From CAWULT01 sp963923455 (GTDB taxonomy: Bacteria > Acidobacteriota > Vicinamibacteria > Vicinamibacterales > UBA2999), in NCBI GenBank assembly GCA_963923455.1, contig CAWULT010000085.1, forward strand, positions 1 to 19,696: a stretch of DNA of 19,696 nucleotides, written 5' to 3'. The notes beneath the pieces were generated by a model, which worked only from the letters and a program-made list of their open reading frames with translations, ran no database searches and was not told the DNA's origin. A program made the translations under genes and the position numbers. Positions 7,061 to 13,863 of the stretch are shown piece by piece (within the stretch, counting starts at the first letter, position 1; each line of letters begins with the position of its first letter).

Positions 7061-8125
7061 ATGGCTGACATCACCGTCCTGAGTCCCGGCCGCATCGACG
7101 GCTTCGAGACCCGTAATCGCATGTTCATGGCTCCGATGACCCGGAGCCGCGCGCTCGCCGGCGGCGTGCCGTCCGAGCTCGCCATCGAGTACTACCGTCA
7201 GCGGGCGTCCGCCGGCGTGATCCTCACGGAGGGCGTGGCGCCGTCGGCCGTCGGCCTCGGCTACGCGCGCACGCCGGCCATCCACACGACCGAGCAGATC
7301 GCCGCGTGGAAGAAGATCGCCGACGCCGTGCACGGGGCTGGCGGCCGCATCTTCATGCAGTTCATGCACGTCGGGCGCATCGGCCACGCGGCCAACCGGT
7401 ACACGAGCGCCCCGCTGATCGCGCCGTCGGCCGTCAGGGCCGCCGGCCAGATCTGGACCGACGCCCACGGCCTCCAGGACAACGACATGCCGCGCGCGCT
7501 CGAGACGGGCGAGATCCGGGGCGTGATCGAGGACTACGCACAGGCGACCCGCAACGCGCTCGAGGCCGGCATGGACGGCGTCGAGCTGCACTCCGCCTCG
7601 GGCTACCTGCCGATGCAGTTCCTGTCGACTGGATCGAACCGGCGCACCGACGGCTACGGCGGCAGCGTGCAGAACCGCATCCGCTTCGTCGTCGAGGCCC
7701 TCGAGGCGATGACTGCGGCCGCGGGCGACGCGTCGAAGGTGGGCATCAAGATCAGCCCGGCGATGCCATTCAACGACATCCAGGACGACGACCCGGCCGA
7801 GACCTACACGCACCTGGTCAAGGCCATCTCGCCGATGGGCCTGGCCTACCTGCACGTGCTGCAGACGCCACCGATGCCGAACGCCTTCGAGCTGCTGCGC
7901 CCGCTGTTCAAGGGCCCGTTCGCCGCCGGCGGCGGGTTCACGCAGGAGACGGGCAACGCGTTCCTGGCGGCGGGGAAGGCCGACTACATCGTGTTCGGCA
8001 AGCTGTTCACGTCGAATCCGGACCTGCCGGTCCGGTTTGCGACGGGCGCGCCGATCGTGCCGTTCGACGCCTCGACGTTCTATACGCCCGGCGCGAAGGG
8101 CTACACCGACTTCCCGTCGATCTAG
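7061..8125 (+). CDS. Old yellow enzyme family NADH:flavin oxidoreductase / alkene reductase
   Basis: A 354-residue FMN-dependent TIM-barrel protein expected to reduce activated C=C bonds (enones, maleimides, nitroalkenes) with NAD(P)H. Family landmarks: Met-Ala-Pro-Met-Thr-Arg-Ser near residue 23 (FMN-contacting Thr27), Phe-Met-His-Val-Gly-Arg (residues 101-106), and Arg-Arg-Thr-Asp-Gly-Tyr-Gly-Gly-Ser near 194. The substrate motif reads His177-Ser-Ala-Ser180-Gly-Tyr182. The usual partner of the histidine, Asn or His, is Ser180 here, while the proton-donor tyrosine is kept, so activity may be altered or may follow a variant subfamily. The ATG at 7061 is preferred over a frame start at 7007 because it gives the family N-terminus and has a GAGAGAG purine run upstream. 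It is monocistronic, closed by a hairpin. Confidence 0.9.
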   Translation: MADITVLSPGRIDGFETRNRMFMAPMTRSRALAGGVPSELAIEYYRQRASAGVILTEGVAPSAVGLGYARTPAIHTTEQIAAWKKIADAVHGAGGRIFMQFMHVGRIGHAANRYTSAPLIAPSAVRAAGQIWTDAHGLQDNDMPRALETGEIRGVIEDYAQATRNALEAGMDGVELHSASGYLPMQFLSTGSNRRTDGYGGSVQNRIRFVVEALEAMTAAAGDASKVGIKISPAMPFNDIQDDDPAETYTHLVKAISPMGLAYLHVLQTPPMPNAFELLRPLFKGPFAAGGGFTQETGNAFLAAGKADYIVFGKLFTSNPDLPVRFATGAPIVPFDASTFYTPGAKGYTDFPSI

Positions 8126-8135
8126 CGCGTACGCG

Positions 8136-8163
8136 CGAAGGGGGCACGCGAGTGCCCCCTTCG
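8136..8163. terminator. Bidirectional hairpin terminator between convergent genes
   Basis: A perfect 12-bp stem (CGAAGGGGGCAC with its complement) closes on a GCGA tetraloop of the GNRA class. It lies 10 bases after the ene-reductase stop and 34 bases beyond the stop of the convergent minus-strand operon, so it can serve both. There is no T tract on the plus side, which is common in GC-rich genomes. Confidence 0.85.
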
Positions 8164-8197
8164 TGTCCAGAGCCCGCGTGCCCGCTCCGGGCGCGGC

Positions 8198-8938
8198 CTA
8201 TCGCAGCTTCAGCGTTTCGCGGATCTGCCGGGCCGTCATGCCCTTCACGTAGACGGCGGTGTCGCGGTCGAACTCCTTCGCCCGGGACAGCCCGCCGACG
8301 ATCACCGGGTCGAAGCCGGCGTCGGTGACGAGGCGCGCGACGATCTGGACGGCGTCCTGGTCGTCGCCCGCCACGGGGATGCCCAGCCGTTCGCCGGGGC
8401 GGTGGGCTTCCTTCTCGAGCTGCACGAAGCTGAGGGCGTTGAACGCGCGCACGAGCCTGGTGCCCGGCAGGTACCCGGCCGAGGCCACGCCGGTGCCCTT
8501 CGTCATCGCGTCCTTCGCCATCGGGCCGTCGCGGTCCTCCCGCGGGTTGCCGCAGTCGATCACGACCTTGCCCTTGAGCGCCGGCCCGTGGTCCTTGCCG
8601 ACCTGCGGCAGCGCGCCGTAGGGGACCGCGATCAGGACGACGTCGCCGAACGCGGCCGCCTCCTGGGGCAGCCCCGCGCGGGCGTTCGGACCGGCCTTGG
8701 CCACCAGGTCCTTGAGCTCCTCGGGATGGCGCGAGGAGAAGAACACCTGGTGCCCGGCCTTGGCCCACAGCAGCCCGGCCGTGCCGCCCTGGCGGCCCGA
8801 GCCGATGATGCCGATCTTCAGCGGGCGGCCGCCGGCGGCTTGCGCCGCGAGCGGGACCGCGCGGACGGCGAGGGCCGCCGCGGCCGAGCCCACCGCTGCC
8901 AGGAAGCGCCGCCGCGAGCCGTGTCGGGTGTGCCGCAT
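8198..8938 (-). CDS. Tat-exported NADP-binding, F420-reductase-like oxidoreductase
   Basis: A 246-residue protein. Residues 8-13 (Ser-Arg-Arg-Arg-Phe-Leu) form a twin-arginine motif, followed by an Ala-rich hydrophobic stretch and a likely cleavage site near Ala-Gln-Ala (about 34), so it should be exported folded with cofactor bound. The mature part is a Rossmann domain of the NADP-oxidoreductase/F420-dependent family: Gly46-Ser-Gly48-Arg-Gln-Gly51 at the first strand-helix turn, Ser-Ser-Arg-His after the second strand (Arg70 could contact the NADP phosphate), then Ala-Val-Pro-Tyr-Gly and Ala-Phe-Asn-Ala. True F420:NADP reductases are cytoplasmic, and use of F420 is not shown. The start ATG gives a compact signal peptide; the same frame continues upstream but only through pntB. 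It lies 26 bases after pntB and is probably the last gene of that transcript. Confidence 0.85.
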   Translation of the reverse strand: MRHTRHGSRRRFLAAVGSAAAALAVRAVPLAAQAAGGRPLKIGIIGSGRQGGTAGLLWAKAGHQVFFSSRHPEELKDLVAKAGPNARAGLPQEAAAFGDVVLIAVPYGALPQVGKDHGPALKGKVVIDCGNPREDRDGPMAKDAMTKGTGVASAGYLPGTRLVRAFNALSFVQLEKEAHRPGERLGIPVAGDDQDAVQIVARLVTDAGFDPVIVGGLSRAKEFDRDTAVYVKGMTARQIRETLKLR

Positions 8939-8964
8939 GACCGTCTTCTCCGTGAGGTGCCGCG

Positions 8965-10371
8965 TTACTCGAGCGCCTTGACGATGTCCTCGACCACCTT
9001 CTTGGCGTCGCCGAACACCATCATCGTGCGGTCCATGTAGAACAGCGGGTTGTCGATGCCCGCGTAGCCGGATGCCATCGAGCGCTTGTTGACGATGACC
9101 GTCCGCGCCTTGTGCGCCTCGAGGATGGGCATGCCGTAGATCGGGCTGCCGGGCGTCTCGGCCAACGGGTTGACGACGTCGTTGGCGCCGAGCACGAACG
9201 CGACGTCGGTCGTGCCGAAGTCGCTGTTGATCTCCTCCATCTCGAGCACCTGGTCGTACGGCACTTCGGCTTCGGCCAGCAGCACGTTCATGTGGCCCGG
9301 CATGCGGCCGGCCACCGGGTGGATCGCGTAGCGGACCGTGACGCCCTTGTGGATCAGCTTTTCGGCCAGTTCGTTGACGGCGTGCTGCGCGCGCGCCACC
9401 GCCAGGCCGTAGCCCGGCACGATGATCACGCTCTCGGCGTTGCCCAGCAGGAACGCGACGTCGTCGGGCGAGCCCGAGCGCACGGTGCGCTGCTCGCCCG
9501 TGCCGGCCGCCGAGCCTTCCGCGGCGCCGAAGCCGCCGAGGATCACGCTGAAGAACGACCGGTTCATCGCCTTGCACATGATGTAGGACAGGATCGCGCC
9601 AGACGAGCCGACGAGCGACCCGGCGACGATGAGCAGCGGGTTGTTCAGCGAGAAGCCGATGCCCGAGGCCGCCCAGCCGGAGTAGCTGTTCAGCATCGAG
9701 ATCACGACCGGCATGTCGGCGCCGCCGATCGGGATGATCACCAGCACGCCCAGGACGAAGGCGAGGGCCGTCATCGCGATGAAGGGCGGCCACTTGGCGT
9801 CGGGCGGCGCGAAGAAGAAGGCCAGGCCGAAGCCGAGCATCGCCAGCGCCAGCACGAGGTTGGTGAGCTGCTGGCCCTTGAAGACGATCGGGGCGCTCGA
9901 GAACAGCCGGAACTTGTTGCCGAGTCCGGCCAGCTTGCCGAACGCGATGATGGACCCCGAGAAGGTCATCGCGCCGACGAAGGTGCCGATGAACAGTTCC
10001 ACCCGGTTGCCGGCCGGGATCGGGTCGACGACGTTGAAGGCCGCTGGATTGTTGACGACGGCGACGGCGATGAGCACGGCCGCGAGCCCGACGAGCGAGT
10101 GCATCGCCGCGACGAGCTCCGGCATCTGCGTCATCTCGACGCGCTTGGCCACGACGTAGCCGATGACGCCGCCGACGGCGAGCGCGCCGATCGCGAGGTC
10201 GAGCCGCTGGGTGACCGCGAAGGTGGTCAGCACCGCCAGCAGCATGCCGACGATGCCGAAGCGGTTGCCCTGCCGGGCGCTGAGCGGATGGGAGAGGCCT
10301 TTGAGGGCGAGGATGAAGAAGACGCTCGCCACCAGGTAGAGCAGCGCGACCGCGTTGGGACCCAGTGTCAC
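8965..10371 (-). CDS. pntB: NAD(P) transhydrogenase subunit beta
   Basis: This 468-residue membrane subunit couples proton re-entry to hydride transfer from NADH to NADP+, the main route to extra NADPH. The N-terminal two-thirds consists of repeated hydrophobic segments (about nine helices, to roughly residue 270). The C-terminal dIII domain (about 290-468) shows the NADP-binding signatures Gly-Tyr-Gly-Leu-Ala-Val-Ala-Arg-Ala-Gln-His, Met-Pro-Gly-His-Met-Asn-Val-Leu-Leu-Ala-Glu, Gly-Ala-Asn-Asp-Val-Val-Asn-Pro, and Lys-Arg-Ser-Met-Ala-Ser-Gly-Tyr-Ala-Gly. Length is close to the E. coli subunit. The GTG start overlaps the pntAB stop by four bases (GTGA), implying coupled translation. No residue I would expect to be essential is missing. 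Confidence 0.97.
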   Translation of the reverse strand: MTLGPNAVALLYLVASVFFILALKGLSHPLSARQGNRFGIVGMLLAVLTTFAVTQRLDLAIGALAVGGVIGYVVAKRVEMTQMPELVAAMHSLVGLAAVLIAVAVVNNPAAFNVVDPIPAGNRVELFIGTFVGAMTFSGSIIAFGKLAGLGNKFRLFSSAPIVFKGQQLTNLVLALAMLGFGLAFFFAPPDAKWPPFIAMTALAFVLGVLVIIPIGGADMPVVISMLNSYSGWAASGIGFSLNNPLLIVAGSLVGSSGAILSYIMCKAMNRSFFSVILGGFGAAEGSAAGTGEQRTVRSGSPDDVAFLLGNAESVIIVPGYGLAVARAQHAVNELAEKLIHKGVTVRYAIHPVAGRMPGHMNVLLAEAEVPYDQVLEMEEINSDFGTTDVAFVLGANDVVNPLAETPGSPIYGMPILEAHKARTVIVNKRSMASGYAGIDNPLFYMDRTMMVFGDAKKVVEDIVKALE

Positions 10372-10682
10372 CGCTGCTTCTCCTTCGGTTCCTTCTTCTT
10401 GAACATCTCGAGCATCCGCTCGGTGACCAGGAACCCGCCGAACGTGTTGATCGCGACCACCGCCACCGCGAGGGCGCCGAGGATGCTGCCGAGGTCGACG
10501 CTCCCGGAACCGGAAGCGAGGATCGCGCCGACGACGATGACCGAGCTGATCGCGTTGGTGACGCTCATCAGCGGGGTGTGCAGCGCCGGCGTCACGTTCC
10601 AGACGACGTGGTAGCCGACGAAGACCGAGAGCACGAAGACCGTGAGGTTGGTGACGAGCGGATCGAGCGGAGTTCCGTGCAC
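10368..10682 (-). CDS. pntAB: NAD(P) transhydrogenase subunit alpha part 2 (membrane)
   Basis: A 104-residue protein equivalent to the membrane C-terminus of the fused E. coli PntA, as in three-subunit enzymes of the Rhodospirillum rubrum type. It has three or so hydrophobic helices and the conserved segment His-Thr-Pro-Leu-Met-Ser-Val-Thr-Asn-Ala-Ile-Ser, followed by Asn-Thr-Phe-Gly-Gly-Phe-Leu-Val-Thr-Arg/Glu-type sequence and a Lys-rich cytoplasmic tail. It completes the proton channel with PntB. Its GTG start lies three bases after the pntAA stop, and its stop overlaps the pntB start. Confidence 0.95.
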   Translation of the reverse strand: MHGTPLDPLVTNLTVFVLSVFVGYHVVWNVTPALHTPLMSVTNAISSVIVVGAILASGSGSVDLGSILGALAVAVVAINTFGGFLVTERMLEMFKKKEPKEKQR

Positions 10683-10685
10683 GCG

Positions 10686-11804
<1,119 letters not shown>

Positions 11805-11866
11805 TGAGTTGAACCCCTTACCACGCCCGGATTCAACTGCGTGCGCCGGCCGCGGGTTGCGGCCAC

Positions 11867-11872
11867 ATTCTA
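11867..11872 (-). promoter_or_regulatory. Candidate -10 element (TAGAAT) for the pnt operon
   Basis: On the minus strand TAGAAT matches five of six -10 positions, inside an AT-rich island (GTATAGAATG) in GC-rich DNA. It would give a leader of about 55 bases ending with the AAGGGG ribosome site of pntAA. A possible -35 (TTCCAA) lies 16 bases upstream but matches only three positions. Confidence 0.45.
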
Positions 11873-11916
11873 TACGGATCGCCTGGGATTGGAAGGCGCA
11901 AGATCCCGCCAGGCGC

Positions 11917-12225
11917 TCAGCGCGTGGCGAAGGTGTCGCAGGCGGCGGGATCGCCCCGCTCGAGGCCGCGCCGGAACCACGAGACGCGCTGGGACGACGA
12001 GCCGTGCGTGAACGACTCCGGCACCACTCGCCCCTGGGCCTGACGCTGCGGCGATCGTCGCCGATTGCGGCGGCGGCCATGCAGGCCCTCTTCGACATCC
12101 CCTGGTTCCAGGAGGCCCTTCTGCGCCGCGTGGGCCCCCCAGATGCCCGCGTAGCAGTCCCGCGACGTCTCCCGCCGCCCCCGATCCTCGACGTTCCCGC
12201 TCTCGGAGCGCCCTTCCCATTTCAT
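11917..12225 (-). pseudogene. Neutral zinc metallopeptidase (YpfJ/KPN_02809 type) remnant, catalytic core deleted
   Basis: The 102-codon frame begins like a full family member (Met-Lys-Trp-Glu-Gly-Arg, then Asn-Val-Glu-Asp-Arg at about 11-15). Within a few codons it jumps to the family's C-terminal part: Asp-Cys-Tyr-Ala-Gly-Ile-Trp near 24, Leu-Glu-Pro-Gly-Asp-Val-Glu-Glu, Gly-Arg-Val-Val-Pro-Glu-Ser-Phe-Thr-His-Gly, Gln-Arg-Val-Ser-Trp-Phe-Arg-Arg-Gly and Gly-Asp-Pro-Ala-Ala-Cys-Asp-Thr-Phe. Intact members are, from memory, roughly 280-300 residues, with a membrane helix and an HExxH zinc site in the part missing here. About nine codons (near 12052-12079) read as Arg-rich nonsense in this frame but as the conserved Ala-Ala-Ala-Ala-Ile-Gly-Asp-Asp-Arg one frame over, so there are two compensating single-base shifts. 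It cannot be a working protease. An assembly error is possible but must explain both lesions. Confidence 0.85.
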
Positions 12226-12232
12226 GGTCCGA

Positions 12233-12238
12233 TATCAT
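12233..12238 (+). promoter_or_regulatory. Candidate -10 element (TATCAT) for the SDR gene
   Basis: TATCAT (five of six consensus positions) ends six bases before the ATG at 12245, so transcription would start at the start codon. It sits in a GATATC palindrome within the 19-base gap between the divergent SDR gene and the metallopeptidase remnant. No ribosome site precedes the ATG, consistent with a leaderless message, and no good -35 is visible. Confidence 0.4.
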
Positions 12239-12244
12239 GGCCCC

Positions 12245-13021
12245 ATGAATCTGGAGTTGAGGGACAAGGTCGCGATCGTCACGGGTTCGAGCCGCGGCCT
12301 GGGGCTGGCCAGCGCGAAGGCCCTCGCCGCCGAGGGCTGCCGGGTGACGCTGTGCGCCCGGCAGGCCGCGCCGCTCGCCCGCGCCGCGGCCGAGGTGGGG
12401 GCGGTGGCCGGGGACCCGTCGCGCGTGATCGCGGTGGCGGCCGACGTGTCGCAGCCGGCCGGCGTCGAGACGATCGTCGAGCGGACGGTCGCGGCCTTCG
12501 GGGGAATCGACATCCTGGTCAACAACGTGGGCCTGGCGCGTGGGGCCGGCCTGCTCGAGACGTCGGACGCCGACTGGCACGAGGCGATCGACCAGACGCT
12601 GATGCCGGCGGTCCGGGCGTCGAAGCTCTCGGTGCCGCACATGCAGCGGCGCGGCGGCGGCGCCATCATCCTGATCGCATCGATCTACGGGCGCGAGGCC
12701 GGCGGCCGCATGACGTACAACGCCGTCAAGGCGGCCGAGATCAGCCTCGCCAAGTCGATGGCGCAACAGCTGGCGCCCTCGGGCATTCGCGTCAACAGCG
12801 TCTCGCCCGGCTCGATCCTGTTCGAGGGAGGCTCGTGGTGGAAGCGCCAGCAGGAGAACCCGGCGTGGATCGCCGACTTCGTCTCCCGCGAGCTGCCGTT
12901 CGGACGCTTCGGCCGGGCCGAGGAGGTCGGCGAGGTCGTGGCCTTCCTGGCCTCGGCGCGGGCCAGCTGGATCAGCGGGACGTCGATCGTCGTCGACGGC
13001 TGCCAGAGCCGGGCGTTCTAG
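12245..13021 (+). CDS. SDR family NAD(P)-dependent oxidoreductase (3-oxoacyl-ACP reductase-like)
   Basis: A 258-residue classical short-chain dehydrogenase, probably cytoplasmic. It shows the cofactor loop Thr-Gly-Ser-Ser-Arg-Gly-Leu-Gly (13-20), Ala-Asp-Val near 66-68, Asn-Asn-Val-Gly (93-96, where Asn-Asn-Ala-Gly is usual), Ser146, and Tyr158 with Lys162 in Tyr-Asn-Ala-Val-Lys. The arginine in the cofactor loop and Arg39 after the second strand favour NADPH. The tetrad Asn appears to be replaced by Thr118 (Asp-Gln-Thr-Leu). The C-terminus has Pro-Gly-Ser-Ile-Leu-Phe-Glu-Gly-Gly-Ser-Trp and Val-Asp-Gly-Cys-Gln-Ser-Arg, which I associate with an SDR subgroup annotated as 3-oxoacyl-ACP reductase; the substrate is unknown. 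An in-frame ATG at 12224 would add seven residues, but the shorter start fits the SDR N-terminus and the nearby -10 element better. Confidence 0.88.
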   Translation: MNLELRDKVAIVTGSSRGLGLASAKALAAEGCRVTLCARQAAPLARAAAEVGAVAGDPSRVIAVAADVSQPAGVETIVERTVAAFGGIDILVNNVGLARGAGLLETSDADWHEAIDQTLMPAVRASKLSVPHMQRRGGGAIILIASIYGREAGGRMTYNAVKAAEISLAKSMAQQLAPSGIRVNSVSPGSILFEGGSWWKRQQENPAWIADFVSRELPFGRFGRAEEVGEVVAFLASARASWISGTSIVVDGCQSRAF

Positions 13022-13031
13022 TCAGGCGGGG

Positions 13032-13054
13032 CGGCCGCTCACGTGCGGCGGCCG
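13032..13054. terminator. Possible weak hairpin between convergent genes
   Basis: A 7-bp GC-only stem (CGGCCGC with GCGGCCG) and nine-base loop spans the 17-base gap after the SDR stop and the last codons of the convergent methyltransferase gene. There is no T tract, and in DNA this GC-rich such a stem can occur by chance. Confidence 0.3.
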
Positions 13055-13791
13055 ACCGCGGCGAGCGACAGCCCGATCGGCGGGACGACGAGGCGCTCGA
13101 GGGGCAGCGCCCAGGGGGCGACCAGCGTCTCGAACAGGCGGATTTGTCGGGAGCTGTGGGCGTTCGATCGCGCCACGTGCGCCTTGTACATCCAGCCCAG
13201 CAGGCCGATGGGGTTCGTGTAGCGCAGGGACACCACCTCGAGCCCGGCTTGGCGGAAGGCGTGCCGGAGGGACGCCTTCGAGTAGCGGCGGAAGTGGCCC
13301 AGCTCCGCGTCGAGGGGCCCGTAGGCCGCCATCAGGGCCGGCACCCAGATCAGGACCTTGCCGCCGGGGGCGACCACGTCACGGAACAGGCGGAGGGCTG
13401 CGACGTCGTCCTCGATGTGCTCGAGCACGTTCACGCAGAACACCGTGTCGAACCGGTGCGAGGCCAGTTCGGCCGGGTCGCACGATTCCAGGTGGCAGAC
13501 GCGGAGCGAGAACTTCGGGTCGTTCCGGAGCTGCTCCTGCACGCGCGCGGCGCAGTTCACGTTGGGCTCGATGGCCAGCACCTCGTCGGCGATGTCCGTC
13601 AGCCGGCGGCTCATCGTGCCGATCCCGCACCCCACTTCCAGGACGCGCCGGCCCACATGGGGCCGCAGCAGCCCGAACAGGTGGCGGCCGTAGCGGCGTG
13701 CCTCCTGCATCGTCTCGAGGTCGTCCGCGGCGTATTCCTCCTCGGTCTGACTCTGGCGGCGGTCCGTGTACGTGGCGTCTGTGGTGCGCAT
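13039..13791 (-). CDS. Class I SAM-dependent methyltransferase
   Basis: A 250-residue protein with a Rossmann methyltransferase core. Motif I is Val-Leu-Glu-Val-Gly-Cys-Gly-Ile-Gly-Thr (50-59), the acidic end of strand 2 is Ala-Ile-Glu-Pro-Asn (73-77), and Asn-Val-Leu-Glu-His-Ile-Glu-Asp-Asp (121-129) is the post-motif II loop typical of UbiE/Methyltransf_11-12 types. Pro-Gly-Gly-Lys-Val-Leu is at 142-147, and Gly-His-Phe-Arg-Arg-Tyr-Ser (165-171) is often seen in methyltransferases near glycan genes. The C-terminal 50 residues are hydrophobic and could touch the membrane. The substrate is unknown. It is divergent from the large membrane protein gene with a 72-base shared control region; this suggests, but does not prove, a joint role in cell-surface glycan or lipid modification. 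Confidence 0.88.
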   Translation of the reverse strand: MRTTDATYTDRRQSQTEEEYAADDLETMQEARRYGRHLFGLLRPHVGRRVLEVGCGIGTMSRRLTDIADEVLAIEPNVNCAARVQEQLRNDPKFSLRVCHLESCDPAELASHRFDTVFCVNVLEHIEDDVAALRLFRDVVAPGGKVLIWVPALMAAYGPLDAELGHFRRYSKASLRHAFRQAGLEVVSLRYTNPIGLLGWMYKAHVARSNAHSSRQIRLFETLVAPWALPLERLVVPPIGLSLAAVGRRT

Positions 13792-13809
13792 GGGGGCGAC
13801 CGCTCAAGG

Positions 13810-13844
13810 TACCATACGGACGCAGTCCGGGCCTAGTCCGGGCC
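13810..13844 (+). promoter_or_regulatory. Divergent control region with a direct repeat
   Basis: A -10-like TACCAT (four of six positions) is followed by two perfect copies of AGTCCGGGCC at 13824-13833 and 13835-13844, offset by 11 bases, about one helical turn. A possible minus-strand -10 (TATGGT) overlaps TACCAT. The repeats would cover the expected plus-strand transcription start, a good place for an operator, but no binding protein is identified. Confidence 0.35.
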
Positions 13845-13863
13845 GGCCGGGAGGGGCGAACGG

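Noticed and set aside
8939..9793. N-terminal extension of the Tat-exported oxidoreductase
   Set aside because: The open frame continues upstream only because of GC bias and overlaps pntB in another frame; the Tat signal fixes the start at 8938.
11805..12098. N-terminal extension of pntAA
   Set aside because: The extra residues come from the metallopeptidase remnant read in a wrong frame; the ATG at 11804 gives the family N-terminus and has a ribosome site.
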